This document shows positions 43,917-51,104 of a stretch of DNA of 64,000 nt, piece after piece. Position numbers and translations under genes: made by a program. Position 1 is the first letter of the stretch. The number at the start of each line of letters is the position of its first letter. The notes under the pieces are model-generated. The model ran no database searches. It was not told the origin of the DNA and saw only the letters and a list, made by a program, of their open reading frames with translations. Origin of the DNA: Acinetobacter qingfengensis (GTDB taxonomy: Bacteria > Pseudomonadota > Gammaproteobacteria > Pseudomonadales > Moraxellaceae); assembly GCF_008693185.1 (NCBI RefSeq), contig NZ_VXKN01000001.1:434001-498000 (forward strand), in the 5' to 3' direction.

Positions 43917-44378
43917 ATGAAATTAATTTTGATTCGTCACGGTGAAGCTGCACCAGGTTTATCTGGTCAAGATGCCATTCGACAACTTACAGTACGAGGG
44001 CATCAACAGGCAGAATTAACAGCAAAATATATTGCCGAAAACTTCCGTCCGGATTTATTTGTTGTGAGTCCTTATACTCGTGCACAGCAAACACTTGCCC
44101 ATATTCAGGAGAACTTTCCTGATATCCCTACACAAGTATATAAAGATATTACTCCGGATGATCCAGCAACTCCGGCTTTACATTGGTTATCAAACCTAAC
44201 TGCAGAAACAATTGTAGTCGTTTGTCACATGAATATTATTGCCTATATAGCAGCTCTATTGACTGAAGATTTCCCTGAAAGTTTTGCATTAGCTGAAGCT
44301 CGTGTATATGAACAACCCGTAATCATGGTTGGACTTTCTCAGGAAAAATCCAGATTTGTTCCCTACCTTGAGTCATGA
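43917..44378 (+). CDS. sixA: phosphohistidine phosphatase SixA-like
   Basis: 153-residue histidine phosphatase. RHGEA near the N-terminus includes nucleophile H8, and VVCHMNII supplies the second catalytic His. It resembles SixA, which dephosphorylates phosphohistidine of phosphotransfer proteins; substrates here are unknown. It is probably co-transcribed with gpsA. About 90 bp separate it from the promoter of the next transcript. Confidence 0.85.
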   Translation: MKLILIRHGEAAPGLSGQDAIRQLTVRGHQQAELTAKYIAENFRPDLFVVSPYTRAQQTLAHIQENFPDIPTQVYKDITPDDPATPALHWLSNLTAETIVVVCHMNIIAYIAALLTEDFPESFALAEARVYEQPVIMVGLSQEKSRFVPYLES

Positions 44379-44465
44379 TATGTTTAGTGATTATCAATTC
44401 AAGATTATTTTCACTTTTGTCAAAGTACATTTATGCAAATAATCTGCAAAAGTTAGCATTACTAC

Positions 44466-44494
44466 AAGACAAAATTAAAAATTAACTTTATAAT
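44466..44494 (+). promoter_or_regulatory. promoter of the Mn riboswitch transcript
   Basis: AAGACA (44466-44471), 17 bp, perfect TATAAT (44489-44494). Transcription would begin near 44501, right at the start of the riboswitch motif. Confidence 0.6.
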
Positions 44495-44500
44495 TTTAGA

Positions 44501-44739
44501 ATCTTTGGGGAGTAGCCGCACAAATATCCCATGTGACAAGCGTCAACATACTTGTTTTTTGATTAAAACATGGCGTTTGTATCTTTACCACAAATTTTTG
44601 TGGTTGGACTGGCAAGACCATTGACACTATTTTTGTCGTCACTTGGATATAGCTAACAGCCATTATCCATTGGTAGCGTTTTTGGCTGGCAAAAAATAGT
44701 TGTCAATTTGAGTCATCAAATGCCAGCCAGAGAAAATTT
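44501..44739 (+). promoter_or_regulatory. yybP-ykoY manganese riboswitch
   Basis: The 5' segment ATCTTTGGGGAGTAGCC is the hallmark of the yybP-ykoY (Mn2+) riboswitch. Other family-like parts are the CCACAAATTTTTGTGG hairpin (44588-44603), GGCAAGACCATTGACAC and TTGTCGTCAC. An expression-platform stem GGCTGGCA (44684-44691) pairs with TGCCAGCC (44721-44728), directly before the AGAG ribosome site; TGCCAG could instead pair with CTGGCA in the aptamer (44609-44614). Mn2+ binding would then open the ribosome site of the exporter gene. Class known, wiring inferred. Confidence 0.9.
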
Positions 44740-45315
44740 ATGGAAGCCTTTTTGATTTCTACAGGTCTTGTTGCACTTGCTGAAATGGGTGATAAAACCC
44801 AGCTTTTAGCATTATTGCTTGCTGCACGATTTCGTAAACCCGTTCCAATTATTATCGCGATTCTTGCTTCTACAATTGTCAATCATGCACTTGCTGCTGC
44901 ATTGGGGCAGTGGTTAACACAATTAATCAGCCCTCAAGCGATGCACTGGATTCTTGCACTGTCATTTATCGCAATGGGATTCTGGATGCTGATTCCGGAC
45001 AAGCTGGATGATGAGAGTGAGAGTGTCAATCGTTGGCAGCGTTATGGCGTATTTACTACAACATTTATTTTATTTTTCCTTGCTGAAATGGGTGATAAAA
45101 CCCAAATTGCAACAGTGGCATTATCTGCACGATTTGATAGTTTATTATCTGTGATTATGGGAACAACTGCCGGAATGATGATTGCCAATGCACCAGCAGT
45201 AATTATTGGGGATAAAATGGCTAATCGTTTACCGATCGCTTTAATTCATAAAATTGCTGCGGCAATTTTCTTTATTTTGGGTGTAATTATGGTGATACAG
45301 CCATTTTTAGCTTAA
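44740..45315 (+). CDS. TMEM165/GDT1 (UPF0016) family metal exporter, probably Mn
   Basis: 191-residue protein with six membrane helices in two repeats, each with the motif EMGDKTQ (15-21 and 116-122), the metal-binding signature of the GDT1/UPF0016 family, members of which export Mn2+ (for example MneA of Vibrio and GDT1 proteins). The start codon sits 11 bp after the riboswitch expression platform, so it is Mn-regulated. It ends on a TTAA shared with the convergent CDF gene. Function is supported by both family and riboswitch. Confidence 0.9.
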   Translation: MEAFLISTGLVALAEMGDKTQLLALLLAARFRKPVPIIIAILASTIVNHALAAALGQWLTQLISPQAMHWILALSFIAMGFWMLIPDKLDDESESVNRWQRYGVFTTTFILFFLAEMGDKTQIATVALSARFDSLLSVIMGTTAGMMIANAPAVIIGDKMANRLPIALIHKIAAAIFFILGVIMVIQPFLA

Positions 45316-46286
45316 TGCTGGTGGTCATGATCGTGTTGATGGTCATGACCATGTTGATGTGGAATTTCTAAGCTACAAGTACGGTGATGTTGATGATCCC
45401 GAGTTTCTGTCTGGATTGTTGTATGTTCAATACCTAATTTTTTAATTGAGTTTTCCACTTCAAATAATATTTCCTGCACTTTAGACATTGTCATATCGTC
45501 ATTTACAACGATGTGACAACTTAAAATATAGCGTTTACTATTTAAACTCCAGAGATGTAAATCGTGAACATCAATAATATCTTTTAATTGAAGAATTTGC
45601 TGTTTTATTTTTTCTGGATCAAAGCGATCTGGAGTTCCTTGCATCAAAATATGACCAGCTTTGAAAGTAATACTTGCACCACTTCGCAAGACTAAAATTG
45701 CTACCAGAACACTGGCAAGAGGATCTGCCCATTTCCAATCAAAAAAATAAATACATAAGGCAGCTGAAATTGCACCAACTGAACCGAGTAAATCACTTAG
45801 CACATGTAAAAAAGCACCACGCATGTTTAAATCATGCTGGGTATCACTGCCGCTGAACATCATCCATGCCACAATAATATTAATTAGTAGACCTAAACTA
45901 CTGATAATTAACATGCCTTGAATATTAATTTCTTGTGGAGTACGAAAACGAACCAGAGCTTCAATAAAAATATAAAGCGCAATAACAACCAGAGTTAAGC
46001 CATTTATTGATGCTGCGAGAATTTCAAAGCGCTGGTAGCCAAAGCTATGTCGCATATTACTGGCACGTTGTCCAATATATACCGCAGCTAAAGCAATACC
46101 CAACGCAACGCTATCGCTAAGCATGTGACCAGCATCAGAAATTAGTGCTAAACTATTGGTGAAAAAACCACCAATAAATTCAACTACCATAAAAACACTA
46201 ATTAAAATAAAACTAAGCAGGAGAATTTTCTTATTATTTGGTACATGATCGTGGTCATGATGATCATGGGAGTGATCGTGGCTCAT
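45312..46286 (-). CDS. cation diffusion facilitator (CzcD/ZitB-like exporter)
   Basis: About 324 residues from the ATG at 46286, chosen because GGTGA lies 5 bp before it (an ATG 9 bp upstream is also in frame). Six membrane helices; metal-site residues in HSFGYQRFEILAA and the HVLSDLLGS segment, and His-rich termini (SHDHSHDHHDHDH and HQHGHDHQHDHDHQH). It exports Zn2+, Co2+ or Cd2+ in exchange for H+ or K+. It overlaps the convergent Mn-exporter gene by 4 bp at the stop codons. No adjacent regulator is visible. Confidence 0.9.
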   Translation of the reverse strand: MSHDHSHDHHDHDHVPNNKKILLLSFILISVFMVVEFIGGFFTNSLALISDAGHMLSDSVALGIALAAVYIGQRASNMRHSFGYQRFEILAASINGLTLVVIALYIFIEALVRFRTPQEINIQGMLIISSLGLLINIIVAWMMFSGSDTQHDLNMRGAFLHVLSDLLGSVGAISAALCIYFFDWKWADPLASVLVAILVLRSGASITFKAGHILMQGTPDRFDPEKIKQQILQLKDIIDVHDLHLWSLNSKRYILSCHIVVNDDMTMSKVQEILFEVENSIKKLGIEHTTIQTETRDHQHHRTCSLEIPHQHGHDHQHDHDHQH

Positions 46287-46498
46287 AGCATTCACCGGTA
46301 ATAATGAATTTTTATCTTACAAAAATAGTGACAGTGAGTAAATAAACGTTTTTAAGGTCAGATAAAATGATGTCTTATGGGTTATCATTTAGATATCATA
46401 GAGAAGAATTTTAAATATGCGACAAGATAAGTGCTTGTCTGACACGAGTAAGAGATAATGGCTAAAGCGAGTTGAAAGTAATTTTAAATGGAAATGAG

Positions 46499-47281
46499 AT
46501 GGCAACAAAAAGACCTTTACTATTAATTCATGGAACATGGTGTACGTCAAAATGTTGGGGAGATTTTGTTCCTCAATTACAACAGCTTGGATTTGATGTG
46601 TACGCACCATCTTTACGCTATCACGAGTTGGCTTTTTCAGAAATGCAAAATCTTGTTGCCACAGTCAGTTTACAGGATTATATCTTTGATTTAGAAGAAA
46701 TATTATTGTCATTTGATCAACCCGCCATTGTTGTCGGTCATTCACTGGGCGGTTTACTTGCTCAATTATTGGTTGCAAAACATCCAGAGCAGTGTTGTGG
46801 CATGATCTTGTTAGGTACTGCGCCGATGGCAGGGATTTATGCCTTATATCCTACAATGATTGCCAGTTTTTATCAGCATTTTCTACGCTGGGGATTCTGG
46901 AAAAAACCGTTATTACCTAATAAAAAAACTGTGCAGAAATATGTTATGAATCGTCAATCTGCATCAGATCAACAGCAATTTTTTGCCAAGCTGGTGGCTG
47001 AATCAGGGCGAGTTTATGCAGAAATGGCGTTATGGTTTTTGGATCCTGGATATACAGCTCAGGTAAATACACAAGCTGTTGACCTTCCTGTTTTAGTCAT
47101 TAGTGGTACAGATGATAAAGTGGTTGTCGATAAAATTAGTCAAACTACTGCACAGCGTTATCGTCAATCAACATGTGTTATTCTACAGGGTGCCGATCAC
47201 ATGTATATCATGGGCGAAACTTTACCAAAAACCATGATACATATTCGTCAGTGGATGATTCAAAATCACATTTTAAAATAA
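46499..47281 (+). CDS. alpha/beta hydrolase
   Basis: 260 residues from the ATG at 46499; an in-frame TTG at 46472 would add nine residues. HGTWCTSKCW near the N-terminus, nucleophile elbow GHSLGG (Ser82), ISGTDDKVV (acid) and GADHMYI (base) form a complete triad. General serine hydrolase; substrate unknown. No partner genes; a MarC gene follows in the same direction after about 105 bp. Confidence 0.75.
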   Translation: MATKRPLLLIHGTWCTSKCWGDFVPQLQQLGFDVYAPSLRYHELAFSEMQNLVATVSLQDYIFDLEEILLSFDQPAIVVGHSLGGLLAQLLVAKHPEQCCGMILLGTAPMAGIYALYPTMIASFYQHFLRWGFWKKPLLPNKKTVQKYVMNRQSASDQQQFFAKLVAESGRVYAEMALWFLDPGYTAQVNTQAVDLPVLVISGTDDKVVVDKISQTTAQRYRQSTCVILQGADHMYIMGETLPKTMIHIRQWMIQNHILK

Positions 47282-47386
47282 AAATGATAAATATAATAAC
47301 AAAACTAATCTTTCGTGGAAAAGTCCATAATGCTCAATATGTTAGTATATATGTATTAACCAAAATCAAATAAATGAGCGAGATTA

Positions 47387-48001
47387 ATGTTCACTACATA
47401 TATCCATTCTTTTGCTTTATTTTTTTCATTACTCAATCCATTTTTAATGAGTATTTACATGATTGGCATGATTCGCAATTCAGAAGCCAAAACATTCAAC
47501 AAGGCATTAATACAGGGAAGTTTGATTGCTTATCTGGTTTTTTTGTTTTTTGCTTGGGGCGGTGAAGCTGTTTTTAATCGTTATCTAAATGTTCGTTTTG
47601 AGTCTTTTCAGATCTTTGGTGGAATTATTTTTTTGGTAATCGGCTATCGTTATGTATTTCAGGGTGCGGATACGATTGGTGAAATTCGTGGTGCACCTGA
47701 GCATTTGGCTACCCAAATTGCTATGCCATTTATGATTGGGCCGGGAACTATTGGTGCAGCAGTGATAACAGGCATGAATTTACCGATATTGGGTGTAGTT
47801 GCCACGATTGCAGTTACTTTATTTTTAACTTGTAGTATTTTGATTTTAATGAAATATGCACATGATAATTTACGAGATAAGCATGCAAAATATATTGACT
47901 ATTATTTCGATATTGTTGGCCGTTTATCTGCATTATTAATTGGGACTATTGCAATTGATATGATTGTTAATGGCACTATGGGGCTAATTCAAGCAGCTTG
48001 A
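47387..48001 (+). CDS. MarC family integral membrane protein
   Basis: 204-residue protein with six predicted membrane helices. AMPFMIGPGTIGAAV is the MarC/YchE family signature. Despite the name, MarC is not established as an antibiotic-resistance protein, and transport function is unproven. GAGCGAGAT precedes the ATG. A hairpin follows the stop. Confidence 0.8.
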   Translation: MFTTYIHSFALFFSLLNPFLMSIYMIGMIRNSEAKTFNKALIQGSLIAYLVFLFFAWGGEAVFNRYLNVRFESFQIFGGIIFLVIGYRYVFQGADTIGEIRGAPEHLATQIAMPFMIGPGTIGAAVITGMNLPILGVVATIAVTLFLTCSILILMKYAHDNLRDKHAKYIDYYFDIVGRLSALLIGTIAIDMIVNGTMGLIQAA

Positions 48002-48046
48002 ATTAACAATACTGCGCATATCTCGATTGCGATTGGAAGTTTTATG

Positions 48047-48088
48047 AAAAGTTCTTGGATTTTTCTATAGGGATAATCTAAGAACTTT
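48047..48088. terminator. terminator-like hairpin after the MarC gene
   Basis: AAAAGTTCTTGGATT (48047-48061) pairs, with one mismatch, with AATCTAAGAACTTT (48075-48088). It lies between convergent genes. Confidence 0.5.
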
Positions 48089-48161
48089 CATTATTTTCGT
48101 AATAGGTGTACTAGATTTGGCTAACGATCACCAGACAAAATGAACATCTAAAAATAAATAT

Positions 48162-49787
48162 TCACTGTTTTATGGGTGACCATATTGAACCTTCAGGTGC
48201 ATTTTTCAAACGCTTTTTAGCTTGTTGATAAAAACCTAAGAAAAGTATTGAGAATCCGAGAATAATCAGATCAATTAAATATAAATCCTTTGCATAAAAT
48301 AATCCTGATTGTGGAAAAATTATGGCAATCAATGTAGTGAATGGAATCATAAAACAAAAAATTGAAATCATTAATAATAATTGAGGTAAGGCTTTGGCTG
48401 CACCTATCAAAAAACTATAAATGACAATCAACAGGAACAGTACATAATAACTGTACATTAAGTAGTGATTTATACTGGTAATATCTAAAATAAATAAATT
48501 GTACCAGCGTGACAAAAATAAACAGGCCACAATTGCCAACATGCAACCTAAACAACTACCAATCGTGAGATTAGCCATAAATCTGACATCTTTACGTTGT
48601 ATCGGTATATTTTGATTGGGTGTTTTTTGTTTTTTTAATCTGGATTCTACCCAAAGAATATTACCGGAATAGAATAAATATGCACCTGCTAAACCAAACA
48701 CCAGATATATCCAGCGTGTGACATCACCACCATAATTACCAAAATGTATTGCAAACATAGATTTAATAAAGCGATCGGCATTACTAGCATGAGTGTCTAG
48801 TGTTGATAAGTTATAAGCACTTGTCTGATAAGGATTAAAAGAAAGATAATCAAAATTATCGCCACGTAGCATTTGGTCAGGATTATATACTGCCGCAAAT
48901 GTATTGGCTTGAGCTGGCTTATCTAGGCCACGTAAGGATAAACCTAAAATCTGATAATTTGGTGTTTGTTGGTGAATACGATGATAAATTTTTTCAATAT
49001 CCAGTTTAGGTTGTTTTTGTTCAATAACCATTGGCGCTGGCCGCTCAAATAGCGGCTGGTCTTTAAATGCTAATTTACCAAGTGCAACATAGAATAAATC
49101 ATGGAATGCAAAAACAATGACCGAGATTGCAATAATGATATGAAAAGGCAGGCTGGTGATACCAATCACATTATGTGTATCCAACCAAAAACGCTTTTTA
49201 TTTTTTCCTGGACGAATGGCAAAGAAATCCTTTACTAGTGTTGGAAGTAGTACAATTAATCCGGACATGATTGCAAGAAAGTAGAGGACAGCAACAATTC
49301 CCATGACATATACACCGATCGTATGATGCCCTAATGTTCCTGGAATTCCTGCAGTTTCATGTAACTGTTCAATTAACCAGCCAATTTTTGACACATTTTG
49401 TTGTTGGACAATTAAATTGCCTTGCTGATCTAAAGAGGCAAGCATGGTGCCTTGAGCTGCATTAAAACCGTGATCATCATGATCGGAACTATGAGCCGGC
49501 TCCCATTGCATAGGTGCATTAAAACCTTCTTTTGCAGAAAAATTAATTAAAAAAGATTGATGAGTTTCTGGATAGCGTTTTTGTACTTCTTCAATTAAGT
49601 GATTGTATTGATTTAACTCAATTTTGGGTAATTGCTGTTGTGTTGGAGCAGCCCATCGACTAAGATCATGCTGGAACATGGTTAAACCACCAGCAAAAAA
49701 ACAAATAAAGAGAAAAATTCCTGCGGTGATGCCTACCCAAGTATGCAGGTTTTTAGCGACCTTGATAATATCTGCACGAACTTTCAT
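48162..49787 (-). CDS. PepSY-associated membrane protein (iron/siderophore-type)
   Basis: 541-residue inner-membrane protein from the ATG at 49787, after AGAGG; a longer in-frame start at 49814 is not needed. It has PepSY-TM organisation: an N-terminal membrane helix with LHTWVGITAGIFLFI, a periplasmic PepSY-like portion, a helix pair with LDTHNVIGITSLPFH, and C-terminal helices. Family members (PiuB, FegFe-like) are often encoded with siderophore uptake genes and may handle iron reduction in the periplasm. It is the last gene of a three-gene operon with two small membrane proteins. Confidence 0.85.
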   Translation of the reverse strand: MKVRADIIKVAKNLHTWVGITAGIFLFICFFAGGLTMFQHDLSRWAAPTQQQLPKIELNQYNHLIEEVQKRYPETHQSFLINFSAKEGFNAPMQWEPAHSSDHDDHGFNAAQGTMLASLDQQGNLIVQQQNVSKIGWLIEQLHETAGIPGTLGHHTIGVYVMGIVAVLYFLAIMSGLIVLLPTLVKDFFAIRPGKNKKRFWLDTHNVIGITSLPFHIIIAISVIVFAFHDLFYVALGKLAFKDQPLFERPAPMVIEQKQPKLDIEKIYHRIHQQTPNYQILGLSLRGLDKPAQANTFAAVYNPDQMLRGDNFDYLSFNPYQTSAYNLSTLDTHASNADRFIKSMFAIHFGNYGGDVTRWIYLVFGLAGAYLFYSGNILWVESRLKKQKTPNQNIPIQRKDVRFMANLTIGSCLGCMLAIVACLFLSRWYNLFILDITSINHYLMYSYYVLFLLIVIYSFLIGAAKALPQLLLMISIFCFMIPFTTLIAIIFPQSGLFYAKDLYLIDLIILGFSILFLGFYQQAKKRLKNAPEGSIWSPIKQ

Positions 49788-49789
49788 GG

Positions 49790-50077
49790 TTAACCTCTGA
49801 GTAGAAATACACAACTAAATGTAATGATATTTAGAATGAAATAACATAAAACCGCATGCCAGCCTTTTTGAAAAAAATAAGCTGCAAAAAATACAATCAT
49901 CCAGAGCCAGGGAATTGCCCACATTCCAAGTTGTGGAACTAACATACGATCAAAATGCCCCATTGAAACTATAGAGATTAACGAACCGATTGCGATTGAC
50001 AGACTTAAACCAAGAATCAGGCCAGCAAAAGTTTTAGTCCACCAGTCGGGCTGAATTTTTTGTTTAGTTTTAATCAT
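49790..50077 (-). CDS. small membrane protein (DUF3649-like)
   Basis: 95 residues, three hydrophobic segments (FAGLILGLSLSIAIGSLISI, MLVPQLGMWAIPWLWMIVFF, VLCYFILNIITFSCVFLL). Position between a DUF3325-like gene and a PepSY gene matches operons where a DUF3649 iron-uptake protein is found, but the sequence match is weak to my eye. Its stop lies 2 bp from the PepSY start. Confidence 0.65.
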   Translation of the reverse strand: MIKTKQKIQPDWWTKTFAGLILGLSLSIAIGSLISIVSMGHFDRMLVPQLGMWAIPWLWMIVFFAAYFFQKGWHAVLCYFILNIITFSCVFLLRG

Positions 50078-50335
50078 TTATGAATTAGCTCGCTTGAATA
50101 AAGGAATAAATGGCAAAAAAGACCAGACAAATGTCAGAATTGCTAACCACATCAATACTGCCACTAACTTACTTAAACTACATAGCAAAAAAATTAGGCC
50201 AATAAAGCTAAAGAAAATTCCCGTATATTGCCAGATCTTTGGCAACGTTTGTTTTAGAATTGCTTGATTCGAATGACTAAGGTACAGCACGATATAGCCA
50301 ATAAAGCTAAAGAAGATTCCGGTGAGCTTTAACAT
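50078..50335 (-). CDS. small membrane protein (DUF3325-like) with internal repeat
   Basis: 85-residue hydrophobic protein with about three membrane segments. The segment TGIFFSFIG occurs twice, at 5-13 and 38-46, reflecting a duplicated DNA stretch. The arrangement GYIVLYLSHSNQAIL is reminiscent of DUF3325 proteins that accompany PepSY genes. It is the first gene of the operon and is adjacent to its neighbour without a gap. A weak Fur-like box lies upstream. Function unknown. Confidence 0.6.
   Translation of the reverse strand: MLKLTGIFFSFIGYIVLYLSHSNQAILKQTLPKIWQYTGIFFSFIGLIFLLCSLSKLVAVLMWLAILTFVWSFLPFIPLFKRANS
50198..50321 (-). repeat. direct repeat inside the DUF3325-like gene
   Basis: The 24-nt stretch GCCAATAAAGCTAAAGAARA..TTCC (plus strand) occurs at about 50198-50222 and 50297-50321 with one mismatch, 99 bp apart (33 codons). 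It encodes the repeated TGIFFSFIG helix. Confidence 0.8.
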
Positions 50336-50358
50336 ATTTTGCGACTAATTAACATTTA

Positions 50359-50376
50359 AAATTCATTCTTATTATC
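50359..50376 (-). promoter_or_regulatory. weak Fur-like box upstream of the PepSY operon
   Basis: Minus-strand GATAATAAGAATGAATT contains two to three NATAAT-type hexamers and matches about 13 of 19 consensus positions. It lies 24-41 bp before the operon start. Tentative. Confidence 0.3.
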
Positions 50377-50504
50377 TATAATTTTTATGAAGAAATAAAT
50401 GATTAATTAGATTTATGTAAAAAATTATGCCTTAGTCTTACATCTCTGTACATTAAGAAGTACAAGAGGTAAAAGAATACTCTAGTTAAAGAATGGAGAA
50501 AAAA

Positions 50505-51008
50505 ATGTGTGCTGATTTTGTCACTTGTGATTTGTTGGATGGTCATTCAGATAAGAACTTACAGGTGGTTTCACCTTCAATTGATGGTAAATCATTTAAA
50601 AATTTTGGTGCAAGAATTACATTTGGCGGCCAAGTTGTAACGGTGAAGTGTTTTGAGGATAATTCAAGAGTCAAAGAATTACTGGCAACAGACGGAAGTG
50701 GAAAAGTGTTGGTTGTGGATGGTGGAGCATCTATACGTTGTGCATTAATGGGAGATTTAATCGCCGAATCCGCTGTGAAGAATCATTGGAATGGTGTGAT
50801 TATTTATGGTTGTGTGCGGGATGTCGATGCAATTGCTACATTGGATTTAGGTGTGCAGGCATTGGCTGCGATTCCACAAAAAAGCACACGAAAGGGAGTT
50901 GGCGAAATCGGTTTGACCGTATATTTTGGTGATGTCGAAATTGCACAGGGCGATTATATTTATGCAGATAACAACGGCATAATCGTTGCAAAACGAGCTT
51001 TAATTTGA
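50505..51008 (+). CDS. RraA family protein
   Basis: 167 residues from the ATG at 50505 (GGAG at 50494-50497); an ATG 12 bp upstream would overlap that ribosome site. GGASIRCALMGDLIAE and GCVRDVDAIATLDLGVQALA are the family blocks, with the R-D motif (CVRD) that in some members binds Mg2+ for HMG/CHA aldolase activity. It may be an RNase E inhibitor (RraA) or a 4-hydroxy-4-methyl-2-oxoglutarate aldolase. No partner genes. A hairpin follows. Confidence 0.85.
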   Translation: MCADFVTCDLLDGHSDKNLQVVSPSIDGKSFKNFGARITFGGQVVTVKCFEDNSRVKELLATDGSGKVLVVDGGASIRCALMGDLIAESAVKNHWNGVIIYGCVRDVDAIATLDLGVQALAAIPQKSTRKGVGEIGLTVYFGDVEIAQGDYIYADNNGIIVAKRALI

Positions 51009-51045
51009 TCATTAGGTTTTTTCAAATAATTTGTGGTATTCAATA

Positions 51046-51082
51046 ACTCCATTGAAATATAATTTTTTAACTTCAATGGAGT
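51046..51082. terminator. hairpin after the RraA gene
   Basis: ACTCCATTGAA (51046-51056) pairs with TTCAATGGAGT (51072-51082) across an A/T loop with a T6 run. Between convergent genes. Confidence 0.6.
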
Positions 51083-51104
51083 AAACAAGATAATATTATA
51101 TAAA

